A stretch of DNA of 44,467 nt from contig NZ_BONQ01000079.1 in assembly GCF_016862795.1 (NCBI RefSeq), positions 1 through 44,467 of the forward strand, read 5' to 3'. Under the pieces are notes generated by a model that saw only the letters and a program-made list of their open reading frames with translations, did not search any database and was not told where the DNA came from. This DNA is from Dactylosporangium siamense (GTDB lineage Bacteria > Actinomycetota > Actinomycetes > Mycobacteriales > Micromonosporaceae). This document shows, one piece after another, positions 16,573 to 25,666 of this stretch. The translations under genes and the position numbers were made by a program. How positions within the stretch are numbered: position 1 is the first letter of the stretch; each line of letters starts with the position of its first letter.

Positions 16573-18192
16573 ATGTCGAAGGACCTGCACCCGCACCGGC
16601 CCGTGTACGCGCCGCGGGGCGTCGTGGCGACCGCCCAGCCGCTCGCCGCGTCGGCGGGGCTGGCGGTGCTGCGGCGCGGTGGCAACGCCGTGGACGCGGC
16701 CATCGCGACCGCTGCCGCGCTGACGGTGCTCCAGCCGGGTTCGAACGACATCGGCAGCGACCTGTTCGCCCTGGTGTGGGACGGCTCACAGCTGCACGGT
16801 CTGAACGCCTCCGGGCGGTCGCCGGCGCTGCTGACCCGGGACCTCGTCGTCCAGCGCGAGCCGTCGGCGCGTGCCGCGTCCGCGCTCGGCGGCGCGCAGG
16901 CCGTCGCGGGCCAGGTCATGCCGGCCCGCGGCTGGCTGCCCGTGACCGTGCCCGGCGCCCCGGCCGGCTGGCGTGACCTGCACGGACGGTTCGGCTCGCT
17001 GCCGTTCGCGGAGCTGTTCGAGGACGCGGTCGCATACGCCGAGCACGGCTACGGGGTGTCGCCGACCGTCGCGCATCACTGGGACCGGGCCGTCGAGGTG
17101 GTCCACGCGGGGCTGGCCGGCGATGAGTTCACCGAGTGGAGCCGGGTGTTCACGCACGGCGGTCGGGCGCCGCGGGCCGGGGAGCGGTTCCGCAACCCGG
17201 ACGCCGCCCGGACGCTGCGGTCGATCGCGGCGACCGGTGGTGAGTCGTTCTACCGGGGCGAGCTCGCCGAGGCGCTCGTGGCGCACGCCGAGCGGACGGG
17301 CGGGCTGCTGCGGGAGGCCGACCTGGCGGAGCACGCGTCGCTGTGGGTCGAGCCGCTCTCCGCGCGGTACCGCGGGCACGACGTCTGGGAGCTGCCGCCG
17401 AACGGGCAGGGCATCGCCGCGCTGCAGGCCCTGGGCATCCTGGAAGGGTTCGACGCGGGAGGCGAGGACGACCTGCACCGGCAGATCGAGGCGGTGAAAC
17501 TCGGTTTCGCCGACGCGCATGCGTACGTGGGGGACCCTGCGCTGGCCGTACCGCCGCCGCATCTTCTGGATCTTGATTATCTGGCGGAGCGCCGGGCGCG
17601 CATCGGCCGGCGGGCGGCCGAGCACCCGCCCGGTGACCCGGCCCGGGGCGGGACGGTCTACCTCTGCACGGCCGATGCCGACGGGCGCATGGTCAGCCTG
17701 ATCCAGTCCAACTACATGGGATTCGGCTCGCACGTCGTGGTGCCCGGCACCGGCTTCAGCCTGCAGAACCGGGGCGCCGGGTTCGCGCTCGCCGAGGGTC
17801 ATCCGAACGAGGTCGGACCGCGCCGGCGGCCGTTCCACACGATCATCCCTGGGTTCCTGACCAGGGACGGCGCCGCGGTCGGGCCGTTCGGCGTCATGGG
17901 CGGACACATGCAGCCGCAGGGCCATGTCCAGGTGGTCCGCTCGACCGTCGACGACCTGCTGGACCCGCAGGCCGCGCTCGACCGGCCGCGTTGGTACTGG
18001 CACACGGGGCTGGACGTGCGCCTCGAGCCGGGCCTCGCCGGCGCCGCCGACGACCTGCGGCGACGCGGTCACCAGGTGCGCGTGGTGGAGGAGCAGGGCG
18101 CCTTCGGCTACGGCCAGGCGATCTGGCGCACGCCGTCCGGCTACGTCGCCGGCTCCGAGCCCCGGGCCGACGGCGCGGCGCTGGGCTTCTGA
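16573..18192 (+). CDS. Gamma-glutamyltransferase-family Ntn hydrolase
   Basis: A 539-residue precursor of the GGT family. Such enzymes self-cleave before a Thr that becomes the nucleophile. Here it is most likely Thr361 in RGGTVYLCTAD, splitting the chain into ~360- and ~180-residue subunits. ASAGLAVLRRGGNAVDAAIA and GSNDIGSDLFALVW are family hallmarks in the large subunit. There is no signal peptide, unlike classical periplasmic GGT. It therefore resembles the cytosolic YwrD-like branch, whose substrate may not be glutathione (actinobacteria mainly use mycothiol). It has its own predicted leaderless promoter and sits between tilS and hpt, which are adjacent in M. tuberculosis, so it is an insertion relative to that order. 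Confidence 0.85.
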   Translation: MSKDLHPHRPVYAPRGVVATAQPLAASAGLAVLRRGGNAVDAAIATAAALTVLQPGSNDIGSDLFALVWDGSQLHGLNASGRSPALLTRDLVVQREPSARAASALGGAQAVAGQVMPARGWLPVTVPGAPAGWRDLHGRFGSLPFAELFEDAVAYAEHGYGVSPTVAHHWDRAVEVVHAGLAGDEFTEWSRVFTHGGRAPRAGERFRNPDAARTLRSIAATGGESFYRGELAEALVAHAERTGGLLREADLAEHASLWVEPLSARYRGHDVWELPPNGQGIAALQALGILEGFDAGGEDDLHRQIEAVKLGFADAHAYVGDPALAVPPPHLLDLDYLAERRARIGRRAAEHPPGDPARGGTVYLCTADADGRMVSLIQSNYMGFGSHVVVPGTGFSLQNRGAGFALAEGHPNEVGPRRRPFHTIIPGFLTRDGAAVGPFGVMGGHMQPQGHVQVVRSTVDDLLDPQAALDRPRWYWHTGLDVRLEPGLAGAADDLRRRGHQVRVVEEQGAFGYGQAIWRTPSGYVAGSEPRADGAALGF

Positions 18193-18265
18193 CGCCGCTG
18201 CGACGAGAGTCTCTCGGGGGTGACCCGCCGTCGATCCGGAAGGGCCGATACGGCAGGCTAGGCGC

Positions 18266-18841
18266 ATGGCCGACGGCACCACCTGGCACGCGTCCGACAT
18301 CGACCACGTGATCATCAGCGAGGAGCAGATCCGCGACAAGACGGCGGAGCTCGCCAAGCAGGTGGCGGCGGACTACGCCGGCGCCGAGTCCATCCTCCTC
18401 GTCGGTGTGCTCAAGGGCGCCGTCATGTTCATGGCGGACTTCGCCCGTGCGCTGGGCCGGGTCGGCCCTCCGGTCGAGCTCGAGTTCATGGCCGTGTCCT
18501 CGTACGGTCAGGGCACGACGTCCTCCGGCGTGGTGCGCATCCTCAAGGACCTGGACCGCGACATCGCCGGCCGTCACGTGATCGTGGTCGAGGACATCGT
18601 CGACTCGGGGCTCACGCTCTCGTGGCTGCTCAAGTACCTGCAGAGCCGCTCCGCGGCCCAGGTCGACGTGGTGGCGCTGCTGCGCAAGCCCGATGCGCTG
18701 AGAGTGAACGTGCCGGTGCGATATGTCGGGTACGACATCCCCAGCGAGTTCGTCGTCGGCTACGGGCTCGACTACGCCGAGCGGTACCGTGACCTGCCCT
18801 TCGTCGGGGTGCTCAAGCCCTCGGTCTACGGCCGCGGCTGA
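18266..18841 (+). CDS. hpt: Hypoxanthine phosphoribosyltransferase
   Basis: This 191-residue purine-salvage enzyme converts hypoxanthine or guanine plus PRPP to IMP or GMP. The PRPP-binding loop is visible as [34 protein letters not shown] and the C-terminal PFVGVLKP are typical. The ATG at 18266 lacks a strong Shine-Dalgarno sequence. The hexamer CAGGCT at 18254-18259 is one mismatch from a leaderless -10, which is suggestive only. It precedes ftsH by 197 bp, in line with tilS-hpt-ftsH order in other actinobacteria. Confidence 0.95.
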   Translation: MADGTTWHASDIDHVIISEEQIRDKTAELAKQVAADYAGAESILLVGVLKGAVMFMADFARALGRVGPPVELEFMAVSSYGQGTTSSGVVRILKDLDRDIAGRHVIVVEDIVDSGLTLSWLLKYLQSRSAAQVDVVALLRKPDALRVNVPVRYVGYDIPSEFVVGYGLDYAERYRDLPFVGVLKPSVYGRG

Positions 18842-19038
18842 CCCCGGTCTTCCTGGGAGTCTGCTGGGAGCATTCCGTCGGCGGCCCACGCCGATCCGCG
18901 ACTGTCGGTGCCACGGTGTACCGTCAAATGGTCACGAGCGTCAACTGAGCCATACTCCCCGACGCTTGCGACATCGCGTCGGCACAGTGGGTCCGGCGTG
19001 GTCAGCGGTCTTACGGATGGAGGGGCCGGGCGCCGCGT

Positions 19039-21057
19039 GTGCCCGACGACAACATGGAACGTACCCGTTTGTTCCGCCGGCCGGTGGTCTGGATCCTCCT
19101 GGTGATCATCGGTGCGATCGTCCTCAGTTCCTTCTTCACGTCCGGCCCCAGTTACACGAAGGCGGACACATCGCAGGTGCTTGCCCTGTTGCGTGAGGGC
19201 AAGGCCAAGAAGGCGGTGATCCAGGACAAGGAACAGACCCTCAGGCTCGAACTGAGGAACAAGGAAACGATCAACAAGACCAAGACGGACAAGGTCGAAA
19301 CCCAGTTCACCTCGCAGTTCGCCGACGAGCTCCAGAACGAGCTCGCCACGCTGCAGGCGGACAAGAAGGTCGACCAGTACAACGTCAATGTCACTCAGGA
19401 CAACATCTTCCTCAGCCTGCTGATCAACCTGCTGCCGATCGCCGTGCTGGTCGTGCTGCTGCTGCTCTTCATGTCGCAGATGCAGGGCGGCGGCTCGCGG
19501 GTGCTCAACTTCGGCAAGTCGAAGGCCAAACTGATCTCCAAGGACACGCCGAAGACGACCTTCGCCGACGTGGCCGGCTCCGACGAGGCCGTCGAAGAGC
19601 TGCACGAGATCAAGGACTTCCTGCAGGCCCCGGCCAAGTACCAGGCCCTCGGCGCCAAGATCCCGAAGGGCGTCCTGCTCTACGGTCCTCCCGGCACCGG
19701 TAAGACGCTGCTGGCCCGCGCCGTCGCCGGCGAGGCCGGCGTGCCGTTCTACTCGATCTCCGGTTCCGACTTCGTCGAGATGTTCGTCGGTGTCGGTGCC
19801 TCCCGGGTCCGGGACCTGTTCGAGCAGGCCAAGGCCAACGCGCCCGCGATCGTCTTCGTCGACGAGATCGACGCCGTCGGCCGCCACCGCGGCGCCGGCA
19901 TGGGCGGCGGGCACGACGAGCGCGAGCAGACGCTCAACCAGCTGCTCGTCGAGATGGACGGCTTCGACACCAAGGGCGGCGTGATCCTGATCGCGGCCAC
20001 CAACCGGCCCGACATCCTCGACCCGGCCCTGCTGCGCCCCGGCCGCTTCGACCGGCAGATCCCCGTCGACCGGCCCGACATGGAGGGCCGCAAGGCGATC
20101 CTGCGGGTCCACGCGAAGGGCAAGCCGTTCACGCCCGACGTCGACCTCGACTCGGTCGCTCGCCGCACGCCCGGCTTCACGGGCGCGGACCTGGCCAACG
20201 TCATCAACGAGTCGGCGCTGCTGACCGCCCGTCACGAGAAGCGGGCGATCACCAACGACTACCTCGAAGAGGCGATCGACCGGGTCATCGCCGGCCCCGA
20301 GCGGCGCACCCGCATCATGAGCGACCACGAGAAGCGGGTCACCGCCTATCACGAGGGTGGCCACGCGCTGGTCGCCTGGGCGCTGCCGCACTCCGCGCCG
20401 GTGCACAAGGTGACGATCCTGTCCCGCGGCCGCTCGCTGGGTCACACGCTGGTCCTGCCGACCGAGGACAAGTACACGCAGACCCGCTCCGAGATGATCG
20501 ACACCCTGGCGTACGCGCTGGGTGGCCGGGCCGCCGAGGAGCTCATCTTCCACGAGCCGACCACCGGCGCCGGCAACGACATCGAGAAGGCGACCGCGCT
20601 CGCCCGCTCGATGATCACGGAGTACGGCATGAGCGCCAAGCTCGGCGCCATCAAGTACGGCGTCGGCGACGGCGAGCCGTTCCTCGGCCGCACGATGGGC
20701 CACGAGCGGGACTACTCGGAGAAGGTCGCGGCCGAGATCGACGGCGAGATGCGCGCCCTCATCGAGATCGCGCACGACGAGGCGTGGGAGATCCTGGTCG
20801 AATACCGCGACGTGCTCGACCAGATCGTCGAGGAGCTGTTCGAGAAGGAGACCATCTCCCAGGCCGACATGGCCCGCATCTGCGCCCGCGTGGTCAAGCG
20901 GCCTCCGATGGCGCCGTACAGCGGCAACGGCCGCCGGCGGCGGGCCCTCGAGGCCGGTGCCAACGGCTCCGACGTCGGCCAGCCGGTCGGCGTGAACGGC
21001 GACGGTGACCAGGTCCGGATCACCAGCGGCGGCGAGACCACGGACGGCAAGAACTGA
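19039..21057 (+). CDS. ftsH: FtsH, ATP-dependent membrane zinc metalloprotease
   Basis: The 672-residue protein has two membrane helices (about residues 15-35 and 127-148) around an extracytoplasmic domain, then an AAA+ ATPase and an M41 protease. Walker A is GPPGTGKT at 216-223. Walker B ends in D275-E276 (FVDEIDAVG). The protease motif is H438-E-G-G-H442, the HEGGH form rather than HEAGH. FtsH degrades misfolded membrane proteins and selected regulators. Start choice is between GTG 19039 and ATG 19054; a GGATGGAGGGG stretch lies upstream of both. The last ~50 residues are a charged low-complexity tail. folE follows after 80 bp, as in M. tuberculosis (Rv3610c-Rv3609c). Confidence 0.95.
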   Translation: MPDDNMERTRLFRRPVVWILLVIIGAIVLSSFFTSGPSYTKADTSQVLALLREGKAKKAVIQDKEQTLRLELRNKETINKTKTDKVETQFTSQFADELQNELATLQADKKVDQYNVNVTQDNIFLSLLINLLPIAVLVVLLLLFMSQMQGGGSRVLNFGKSKAKLISKDTPKTTFADVAGSDEAVEELHEIKDFLQAPAKYQALGAKIPKGVLLYGPPGTGKTLLARAVAGEAGVPFYSISGSDFVEMFVGVGASRVRDLFEQAKANAPAIVFVDEIDAVGRHRGAGMGGGHDEREQTLNQLLVEMDGFDTKGGVILIAATNRPDILDPALLRPGRFDRQIPVDRPDMEGRKAILRVHAKGKPFTPDVDLDSVARRTPGFTGADLANVINESALLTARHEKRAITNDYLEEAIDRVIAGPERRTRIMSDHEKRVTAYHEGGHALVAWALPHSAPVHKVTILSRGRSLGHTLVLPTEDKYTQTRSEMIDTLAYALGGRAAEELIFHEPTTGAGNDIEKATALARSMITEYGMSAKLGAIKYGVGDGEPFLGRTMGHERDYSEKVAAEIDGEMRALIEIAHDEAWEILVEYRDVLDQIVEELFEKETISQADMARICARVVKRPPMAPYSGNGRRRRALEAGANGSDVGQPVGVNGDGDQVRITSGGETTDGKN

Positions 21058-21137
21058 GCGAGATCAGCAGCACCGAGCCCGACGCCGACGATGACGGCGC
21101 CGGGCTCGGTGCATCAGTTGCCCAGGTCGAGGTCGAG

Positions 21138-21770
21138 GTGGAACTCGACCACGTCGCGGCCCGGCTCGTCAGCGGCAAGCTCGGCGGCGTCGAGGTCGAG
21201 CGCAACGTCGACCTGAAGCGCATCGAGGCCGCGGTCCGCGAGATCCTCCTGGCCGTCGGCGAGGACCCCGACCGCGACGGACTGCGCAAGACACCCGCCC
21301 GGGTCGCCCGCGCCTACGCCGAGCTTTTCGCCGGCCTGCGCGTCGACCCGGCGCAGGTCCTGTCCACGACCTTCGAGGCGGACCACGAGGAGCTCGTCCT
21401 CGTCCGCGACATCGAGGTCATGTCGATGTGCGAGCACCACCTGCTGCCGTTCCACGGGGTCGCGCACATCGGGTACATCCCCGGCCACGACGGTCGCATC
21501 ACCGGGCTGTCGAAACTGGCCCGGCTCGTCGAGGTGTATGCCCGGCGGCCGCAGGTCCAGGAGCGGCTCAACTCGCAGATCGCCGACCTGCTGATGGCGG
21601 AGCTCGCCCCGCGCGGCGTCATCGTGGTGATCGAATGCGAGCACATGTGCATGTCGATGCGCGGCATCCAGAAGGGTGGCTCGCGCACGATCACGTCGGC
21701 GGTCCGGGGGCTGCTCCGCGACGACGCCAAGTCACGCGCCGAGGCGATGTCGCTGATTTTGCGCGGCTAG
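21138..21770 (+). CDS. folE: GTP cyclohydrolase I, first enzyme of folate synthesis
   Basis: A 210-residue FolE that converts GTP to dihydroneopterin triphosphate. Zinc ligands are visible in [11 protein letters not shown] and in [31 protein letters not shown] and RGVIVVIE are standard. The GTG at 21138 is the only ordinary start that keeps the full domain. The frame stays open upstream to the ftsH stop, so a longer N-terminus from a rare codon cannot be excluded. A strong terminator follows. In M. tuberculosis folP comes next, but here about 12 kb separates folE from folP-folB-folK. Confidence 0.95.
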   Translation: MELDHVAARLVSGKLGGVEVERNVDLKRIEAAVREILLAVGEDPDRDGLRKTPARVARAYAELFAGLRVDPAQVLSTTFEADHEELVLVRDIEVMSMCEHHLLPFHGVAHIGYIPGHDGRITGLSKLARLVEVYARRPQVQERLNSQIADLLMAELAPRGVIVVIECEHMCMSMRGIQKGGSRTITSAVRGLLRDDAKSRAEAMSLILRG

Positions 21771-21814
21771 GTCTTCGGTGCTTCCGCGCTGTTCCTGATT
21801 CTCGTGGTCTTCCT

Positions 21815-21845
21815 GGTCCTGGGCTGAGCCCAGGACCAGGTTTTT
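21815..21845 (+). terminator. Rho-independent terminator of the ftsH-folE unit
   Basis: An 11-bp perfect inverted repeat, GGTCCTGGGCT (21815-21825) and AGCCCAGGACC (21827-21837), is followed by AGG and a run of five T. It lies 44 bp after the folE stop. It is one of the few T-tract terminators in this GC-rich window. Confidence 0.8.
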
Positions 21846-21922
21846 CTTGGTTTGGCTGTTTCCTGGGCTCAACCTAGGACCAGGTTTCTTGGTTTGGCTG
21901 TTCCTGGGCTCAGCCCAGGAAC
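21818..21922. repeat. Tandem copies of the terminator hairpin module
   Basis: Copies begin at 21818 (44 bp), 21862 (41 bp) and 21903 (partial, about 20 bp). Each has CCTGGGCT followed by its near-complement, and the first two continue with CCAGGTTT(TT)CTTGGTTTGGCTGTT. The outer hairpins (21815-21837 and 21900-21922) are perfect. The middle one carries substitutions. The third copy overlaps the last codons and stop of the convergent minus-strand gene, so folE and that gene share the array. Confidence 0.8.
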
Positions 21923-23982
21923 AGCACCGCGCCGAAGACGATCATCGGGACCAGGGCGAGCAGGCTGATCGCCATGCCCATCACCGGGGTCCTCGCCGTG
22001 GGCCGCCGGGTCGTCGCGCCGATCGTCAGCCAGCCCAGGCCGAAGGCGAGCGCCGGCAGCACCAGCGCACACGGCACCGCCAGCAGGCTGATCCCCTCGA
22101 ACCGCTCACCGGCCAGCAGCGTCGGCACCTGGACGAAGGCGGCCAGCACCGCGAACGTGAAGTAGATCGCGGCATTGATCCAGGCCCGCGTGCTGGATGC
22201 CGTGCCGGACCGGTCGGGGGCGGCGAGCGCGCCCTCAGACTGCTTCAGGCCGGCTGCTGCCACGCGGAGGGCGTGGGAGACCCTGCCGGGGAGGGACTCG
22301 GGCGCTGGGGGGCTCTGAGGGCTCTGGGGGCGTGCGGTGCCGGTCCCGGTGGCGCCGGTGGAGACGGGGGCGGGCACGCCACTGACGGCCGCCGGCCGGA
22401 CCGGCCCACCGCTGACCTGCGCCGGGCTCTTGGCGTGGCTCGGGACGTAACCCGGTGCCTGGCCCGGGCTCTGCGGCCGGGCCGGGACACCGCTGACCGG
22501 CGGGCGATAGGTCGGCTGCGCGCCCGTCGGGCCGTTGTAGTTCGGGGCGCCAGGGTAGGTCTGGAACGGGCCCATGATCGCGCCCGTGTTGCCCGCGGTG
22601 CTGCCCAGGTACAGGTTGCCGGTCGCCGGCGGGCTGGGGACACCCGGCGCCACCGGCGGTGCACTGACCGGCAGGGTCGCCGTGCGCGAACCCGGCTGCT
22701 GCGGCCAGGTCGTGGCGGGCTCCTGCGCCGCGCCGCGCCGCCGCCCCGCGGGCTGAGCCGCGGGCCGGGCCGCACCCGTCAGCACGGCCGCCGCGGTCTG
22801 CGTCTCCTGCCAGCTCGGCATGAGATCGAACGCCCGGCCGCCCGCCTCCCGGGCGATCTCCGTCAGGTACGCCTGGTGGTGGGCGAGCTTCGCCCGGATC
22901 GCCGACAGGTCGTCGCGGGCGGCCTTCAACGCCGCCTTGTGCTCCGCGACGACCGCGATCACCTCCCGGCGGACCGCGTCGAGCCGCTGCCCCGCCGCGA
23001 CGTAGTTCAGCCACGCGGTGCGACTCGGCTCGCCGACCTGCGCCGGGGGTGCGCCCCAGGGGCCGCTGAGCTGGGCACAGACGCGGCGCACCAGATCGGC
23101 GGGAGGATCCTGGTCGAGATACACCGGGGCGTTGAGCCGGGCCGGGGTCACGCCGGTGCCCGAGAACGTCGCCCCCGGCGGGTCACCCACCCACGCGTGC
23201 GGGTTACGGATCGCGATCTGCGTCGCGTGCGGCAGCGGCGCCTGCGTCGTCTCCGCCGTCAACGGCGGCGGCGGCCACCCCGCTGCGATCAGATGCAGCC
23301 GGCCGGCGGGCCCAGCGTGCGCCAGCCCCGCGATCCTGGCCAGATCCCGGCCCTCGGTGAGCTCAGGAAGGGACGCGATCACGATCAGCAGCGTCGGCCC
23401 CGGGGCGTCGGTGCGGGCGGCGATCCACTGCTCGCCCTCATCCAGCACCGCGCGAAGACCCTCCGCATCACTTACCGGCGCCGGCATGATCGACTCGATG
23501 CCCGCGAACCACCCGAACGTGGACCCCGAGTCCACAGCGTCGATGGCCCGGATCCTCACCGACCCCGGCGGCGACGAGGCGAGCAGCCGAAGCACCAGAC
23601 TGCGCAGCAACCCCGCGACCCGACTGTCCCTGGCATCGGCGTCAATGGCGATGTGCCCGGCCCGCAGCAGCGGCACCACCACCGGGAACCGCGCGTCGTC
23701 CAGCGGATGCGCCTGCCCCACCCGCACAAACGTCGGCGGCAACGGCCCACCGAGCGGCGTGGTCGGCGCGAGCGCGTCCAGCTGCGCACCCAACCAGCCG
23801 GGCGCCAGCTGGTTCGCGTCGGCCCTGAGGCTGGCGGTGAGGTCGTGCTGCTCCGCGTACTGCGAGGCCGGCGCGGCACTCGGCGAATACGCGTCCAGCA
23901 CCGGCCCAGCGGCGGCGACCAGCGCAGCGGTGTGCCGGTGCAGCGCAGCCGCTCGCTCGATCCGTGCCCGCAGGCGTGCCAC
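21910..23982 (-). CDS. FtsK/HerA-like membrane protein without a P-loop, function unknown
   Basis: I chose the GTG at 23982 (690 residues), preceded by AAAGGGG at good spacing; an in-frame extension upstream reads as non-coding. The central part (about residues 90-260) resembles an FtsK/SpoIIIE ATPase core: VVVPLLRAGHIAIDADARD, then GLLRSLVLRLLASSPPGSVR, then TLLIVIASLPELTE with a sensor-like RLHLIAAGW. The Walker A position reads IDADARDSR, with no GKS/T. A coiled coil follows (RREVIAVVAEHKAALKAARD), then a long Pro/Gly/Thr-rich linker and three C-terminal membrane helices. I infer a catalytically dead NTPase fold tethered to the membrane from its C-terminus. It is convergent with folE and divergent from the 24412 gene. 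Confidence 0.55.
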   Translation of the reverse strand: MARLRARIERAAALHRHTAALVAAAGPVLDAYSPSAAPASQYAEQHDLTASLRADANQLAPGWLGAQLDALAPTTPLGGPLPPTFVRVGQAHPLDDARFPVVVPLLRAGHIAIDADARDSRVAGLLRSLVLRLLASSPPGSVRIRAIDAVDSGSTFGWFAGIESIMPAPVSDAEGLRAVLDEGEQWIAARTDAPGPTLLIVIASLPELTEGRDLARIAGLAHAGPAGRLHLIAAGWPPPPLTAETTQAPLPHATQIAIRNPHAWVGDPPGATFSGTGVTPARLNAPVYLDQDPPADLVRRVCAQLSGPWGAPPAQVGEPSRTAWLNYVAAGQRLDAVRREVIAVVAEHKAALKAARDDLSAIRAKLAHHQAYLTEIAREAGGRAFDLMPSWQETQTAAAVLTGAARPAAQPAGRRRGAAQEPATTWPQQPGSRTATLPVSAPPVAPGVPSPPATGNLYLGSTAGNTGAIMGPFQTYPGAPNYNGPTGAQPTYRPPVSGVPARPQSPGQAPGYVPSHAKSPAQVSGGPVRPAAVSGVPAPVSTGATGTGTARPQSPQSPPAPESLPGRVSHALRVAAAGLKQSEGALAAPDRSGTASSTRAWINAAIYFTFAVLAAFVQVPTLLAGERFEGISLLAVPCALVLPALAFGLGWLTIGATTRRPTARTPVMGMAISLLALVPMIVFGAVLFLG

Positions 23983-24084
23983 CGTGCCCCTTTCCGCCCT
24001 TGCCGATCCAGCAGATGCGGGAACGGTAACGCAGACTGGGGAAGCAGTCAGTAGGCGCACTGGGAGTCTTGCGTTCCCGCAGGT

Positions 24085-24112
24085 GCGGGCTCTGGTCCTG
24101 ATACCCCCACCA
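24085..24112 (+). other. Possible tRNA 3'-end remnant
   Basis: CCTGATACCCCCACCA (24097-24112) reads like the 3' half of a T-stem, an acceptor strand TACCCCC, a discriminator A and CCA. The 5' T-stem half (GCGGG, 24085-24089) pairs at only four of five positions and the loop is not TTCRANN. No matching 5' acceptor lies about 70 nt upstream, so this is not a working tRNA. tRNA 3' ends are common integration sites, which is why it is recorded. Confidence 0.25.
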
Positions 24113-24186
24113 CGTCCCTCCGATCTTGCGCACCTTGCGATCGGTACTTGCGACGAGCCTTTGCGCTGACGTTCGCGGGTGTTCCC

Positions 24187-24240
24187 GGCTTCCGTGGCGT
24201 GGTCGGCTGCCGTGATCTGGTCGGCTTCCGTGGGGTGGTC
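24187..24240. repeat. Three tandem 18-bp units
   Basis: GGCTTCCGTGGCGTGGTC, GGCTGCCGTGATCTGGTC and GGCTTCCGTGGGGTGGTC lie head to tail, with a degenerate fourth start at 24241. They lie in the non-coding spacer, 160 bp upstream of the predicted promoter of the 24412 gene. Confidence 0.7.
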
Positions 24241-24398
24241 GGCTGTCCGGCTCTTTGGCTTTCGGTGCGGGCTTTGGCTTCCGGCGCGTGAGTTGCTTCG
24301 CGGCGGCTTCGGGGGCTCGCCGGCGGGGTGGTGCACAGGCTGTTTGTGGCGTGGGCAGTGCTGCGGCGCGGGAGGGTGCCAGTCTTCGCGTGGGCGGA

Positions 24399-24404
24399 TA
24401 GCCT
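24399..24404 (+). promoter_or_regulatory. Predicted -10 element TAGCCT of a leaderless transcript
   Basis: TAGCCT ends 7 nt before the GTG at 24412. The alternative ATG at 24408 is in another frame and only 3 nt from the hexamer, so the spacing favours the GTG. Confidence 0.45.
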
Positions 24405-24411
24405 CTGATGC

Positions 24412-25035
24412 GTGGACCCATCGAAGCCGAACGAGCCGAGCATCGATCAGGGCAGGTCAATCCCCCGATCCCGCCCAGCCGACGACGAGGTCCTCGAAGG
24501 CGAGATCATCGGCAAGGACGAGCCCCTGCGCCGACCGGGCCCCGTCCCTCCATCGCCGCCGAAGCCACCAAAGCGAGGCCTTGGCGTACGCAAGACCCTG
24601 CTGATCGTGGTAGCAGTTGTGGCACTGGGCCTGTGCCTCGGCGGTTCGATTACCGCATACGTCCTGTACGACAAGGCCACCAGACCTGACCGCAGCAGTC
24701 CCACGGTGACCCTCCAACAGTATCTGAACGCACGGATTAATGCGCACGACGATGCCAAGGCTTCCGTATTTGTCTGCGGCTCTCCGGAGCTGAATGTGAT
24801 CGATTCGGAAATTGACAGGATTCGAGACTTGGAGGCAAAATTCGATATCGCCGTTACCGCCTCGTTCTCCGACATGGCGCTCGCCTCGGCGGGAGAAGTC
24901 TCGGAGTTGCGCCTAAAAATCAACTTCGTGATTCCTGAAGAAGATGAACGCAAGTCGGTTCTGGTGCAAGACTGGAAATTTGAAATGGTTTACGCCAATG
25001 GCTGGCGAGTGTGCGGTGCGGAGAAAACGTACTAA
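24412..25035 (+). CDS. Single-pass membrane protein with a probable NTF2-like ectodomain, unknown function
   Basis: A 207-residue protein with a Pro-rich cytoplasmic N-terminus (about 60 residues), one membrane helix (LLIVVAVVALGLCLGGSITAYVLY, about residues 64-87) and an exported domain of about 115 residues. The ectodomain pattern (helix VTLQQYLNARINAHDDAKAS, a Cys pair at FVCGS and WRVCGAE, and a final WRVCG strand) resembles the NTF2-like domains common in actinobacterial envelope proteins. Its second half is visibly richer in A/T than the surrounding chromosome, suggesting transfer. It ends 1 bp from the convergent T4SS-like operon. VirB8-type proteins share this architecture, so it could be an accessory of that operon; this is inference. 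Confidence 0.6.
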   Translation: MDPSKPNEPSIDQGRSIPRSRPADDEVLEGEIIGKDEPLRRPGPVPPSPPKPPKRGLGVRKTLLIVVAVVALGLCLGGSITAYVLYDKATRPDRSSPTVTLQQYLNARINAHDDAKASVFVCGSPELNVIDSEIDRIRDLEAKFDIAVTASFSDMALASAGEVSELRLKINFVIPEEDERKSVLVQDWKFEMVYANGWRVCGAEKTY

Positions 25036-25036
25036 T

Positions 25037-25666
25037 CTATTCGATCCAGATTAAGTGAATAGGCAATTCGAGAGTCTTCGGTGCCTGCCCGCTCCATGCC
25101 CATCGGTACCAGTCCAGCTCCGTGCAGATGCGAACGCAGATGTCGCCCTCTGCGCTATTGTAGGGTTCTGTTACAACCCGCAGGTCCCGTTCGTCTCGTC
25201 CGACCTTGTTATCTGGCCCCGGCAGCCGTACCACCCGCAGTCCGGTGACGATTCCGACGTCATGTACTGGCCGTGGTGGTCGAGCCGGTGGCGCATCGAG
25301 CGACACCAGCCGTCCCACAAGCTCCGAACGGCCTCCGGTCGCCTCCACTGTCGCCGAGATTCGCTCGACCCAGACGCGCTCGATCGGCACCAGTGGTGCG
25401 AAGACCTCGGTCTGTTCGGATTCGGCCCGGTACCACTCCTGCTCAGGCAGTACCGGTACATAGGTACGGCTTGCTTGGATCACCGCGTCGTCAACACGCA
25501 GGTCCCCGCGCCAGCCTAGACCCGGTAGCCCGACCATCGCGCGTCGACCACGCAAATCGCGAACCGCCGCGGCCGGCACCAGTTCAATTCCCGCGGGAGC
25601 GCGTTCGGTGCTGCCGGCGATCAGATCCCAATCGGGAAGGTCGTCATCGTGGGGAAGATCGCTCAC
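25037..25666 (-). CDS. Hypothetical protein, last gene of the T4SS-like operon
   Basis: This 209-residue protein has no signal peptide or membrane helix and no motif I recognise. It is rich in Trp, Val and Arg, with an acidic N-terminus (MSDLPHDDDLPDWDL) and several short beta-like stretches such as GIVTGLRVVRLPGPDNKVG. The GTG start overlaps the stop of the upstream peptidase gene (GTGA). That ties its translation to the secretion operon and suggests a role there, for instance as a cytosolic accessory or a substrate. It ends 1 bp from the convergent 24412 gene. Confidence 0.65.
   Translation of the reverse strand: MSDLPHDDDLPDWDLIAGSTERAPAGIELVPAAAVRDLRGRRAMVGLPGLGWRGDLRVDDAVIQASRTYVPVLPEQEWYRAESEQTEVFAPLVPIERVWVERISATVEATGGRSELVGRLVSLDAPPARPPRPVHDVGIVTGLRVVRLPGPDNKVGRDERDLRVVTEPYNSAEGDICVRICTELDWYRWAWSGQAPKTLELPIHLIWIE

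Larger units (their letters stand above)
23983..24398. other. Gene-free spacer between the FtsK-like gene and the 24412 gene
   Basis: About 430 bp between divergent genes show no credible coding region. The reading frames across it give Arg/Pro/Gly-rich translations without family character. It holds a tRNA 3'-end-like segment (24085-24112), three 18-bp tandem units (24187-24240) and, just beyond it, the TAGCCT promoter hexamer. Composition is less uniformly GC-rich than the flanks. Confidence 0.6.

Noticed and set aside
18826-20775. Minus-strand open frame of about 650 codons opposite ftsH
   Set aside because: ftsH on the plus strand is unmistakable, and the antisense translation is an Arg/Asp/Val-rich shadow.
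24080-24112. Complete tRNA gene
   Set aside because: No 5' acceptor, D-arm or anticodon arm can be folded upstream, and the T-loop is not TTCRANN.
23983-24336. N-terminal extension of the FtsK-like protein
   Set aside because: The added ~118 residues are Arg/Pro-rich without a ribosome site, and cover the tRNA-like and tandem-repeat segments; the GTG at 23982 has a good Shine-Dalgarno sequence.
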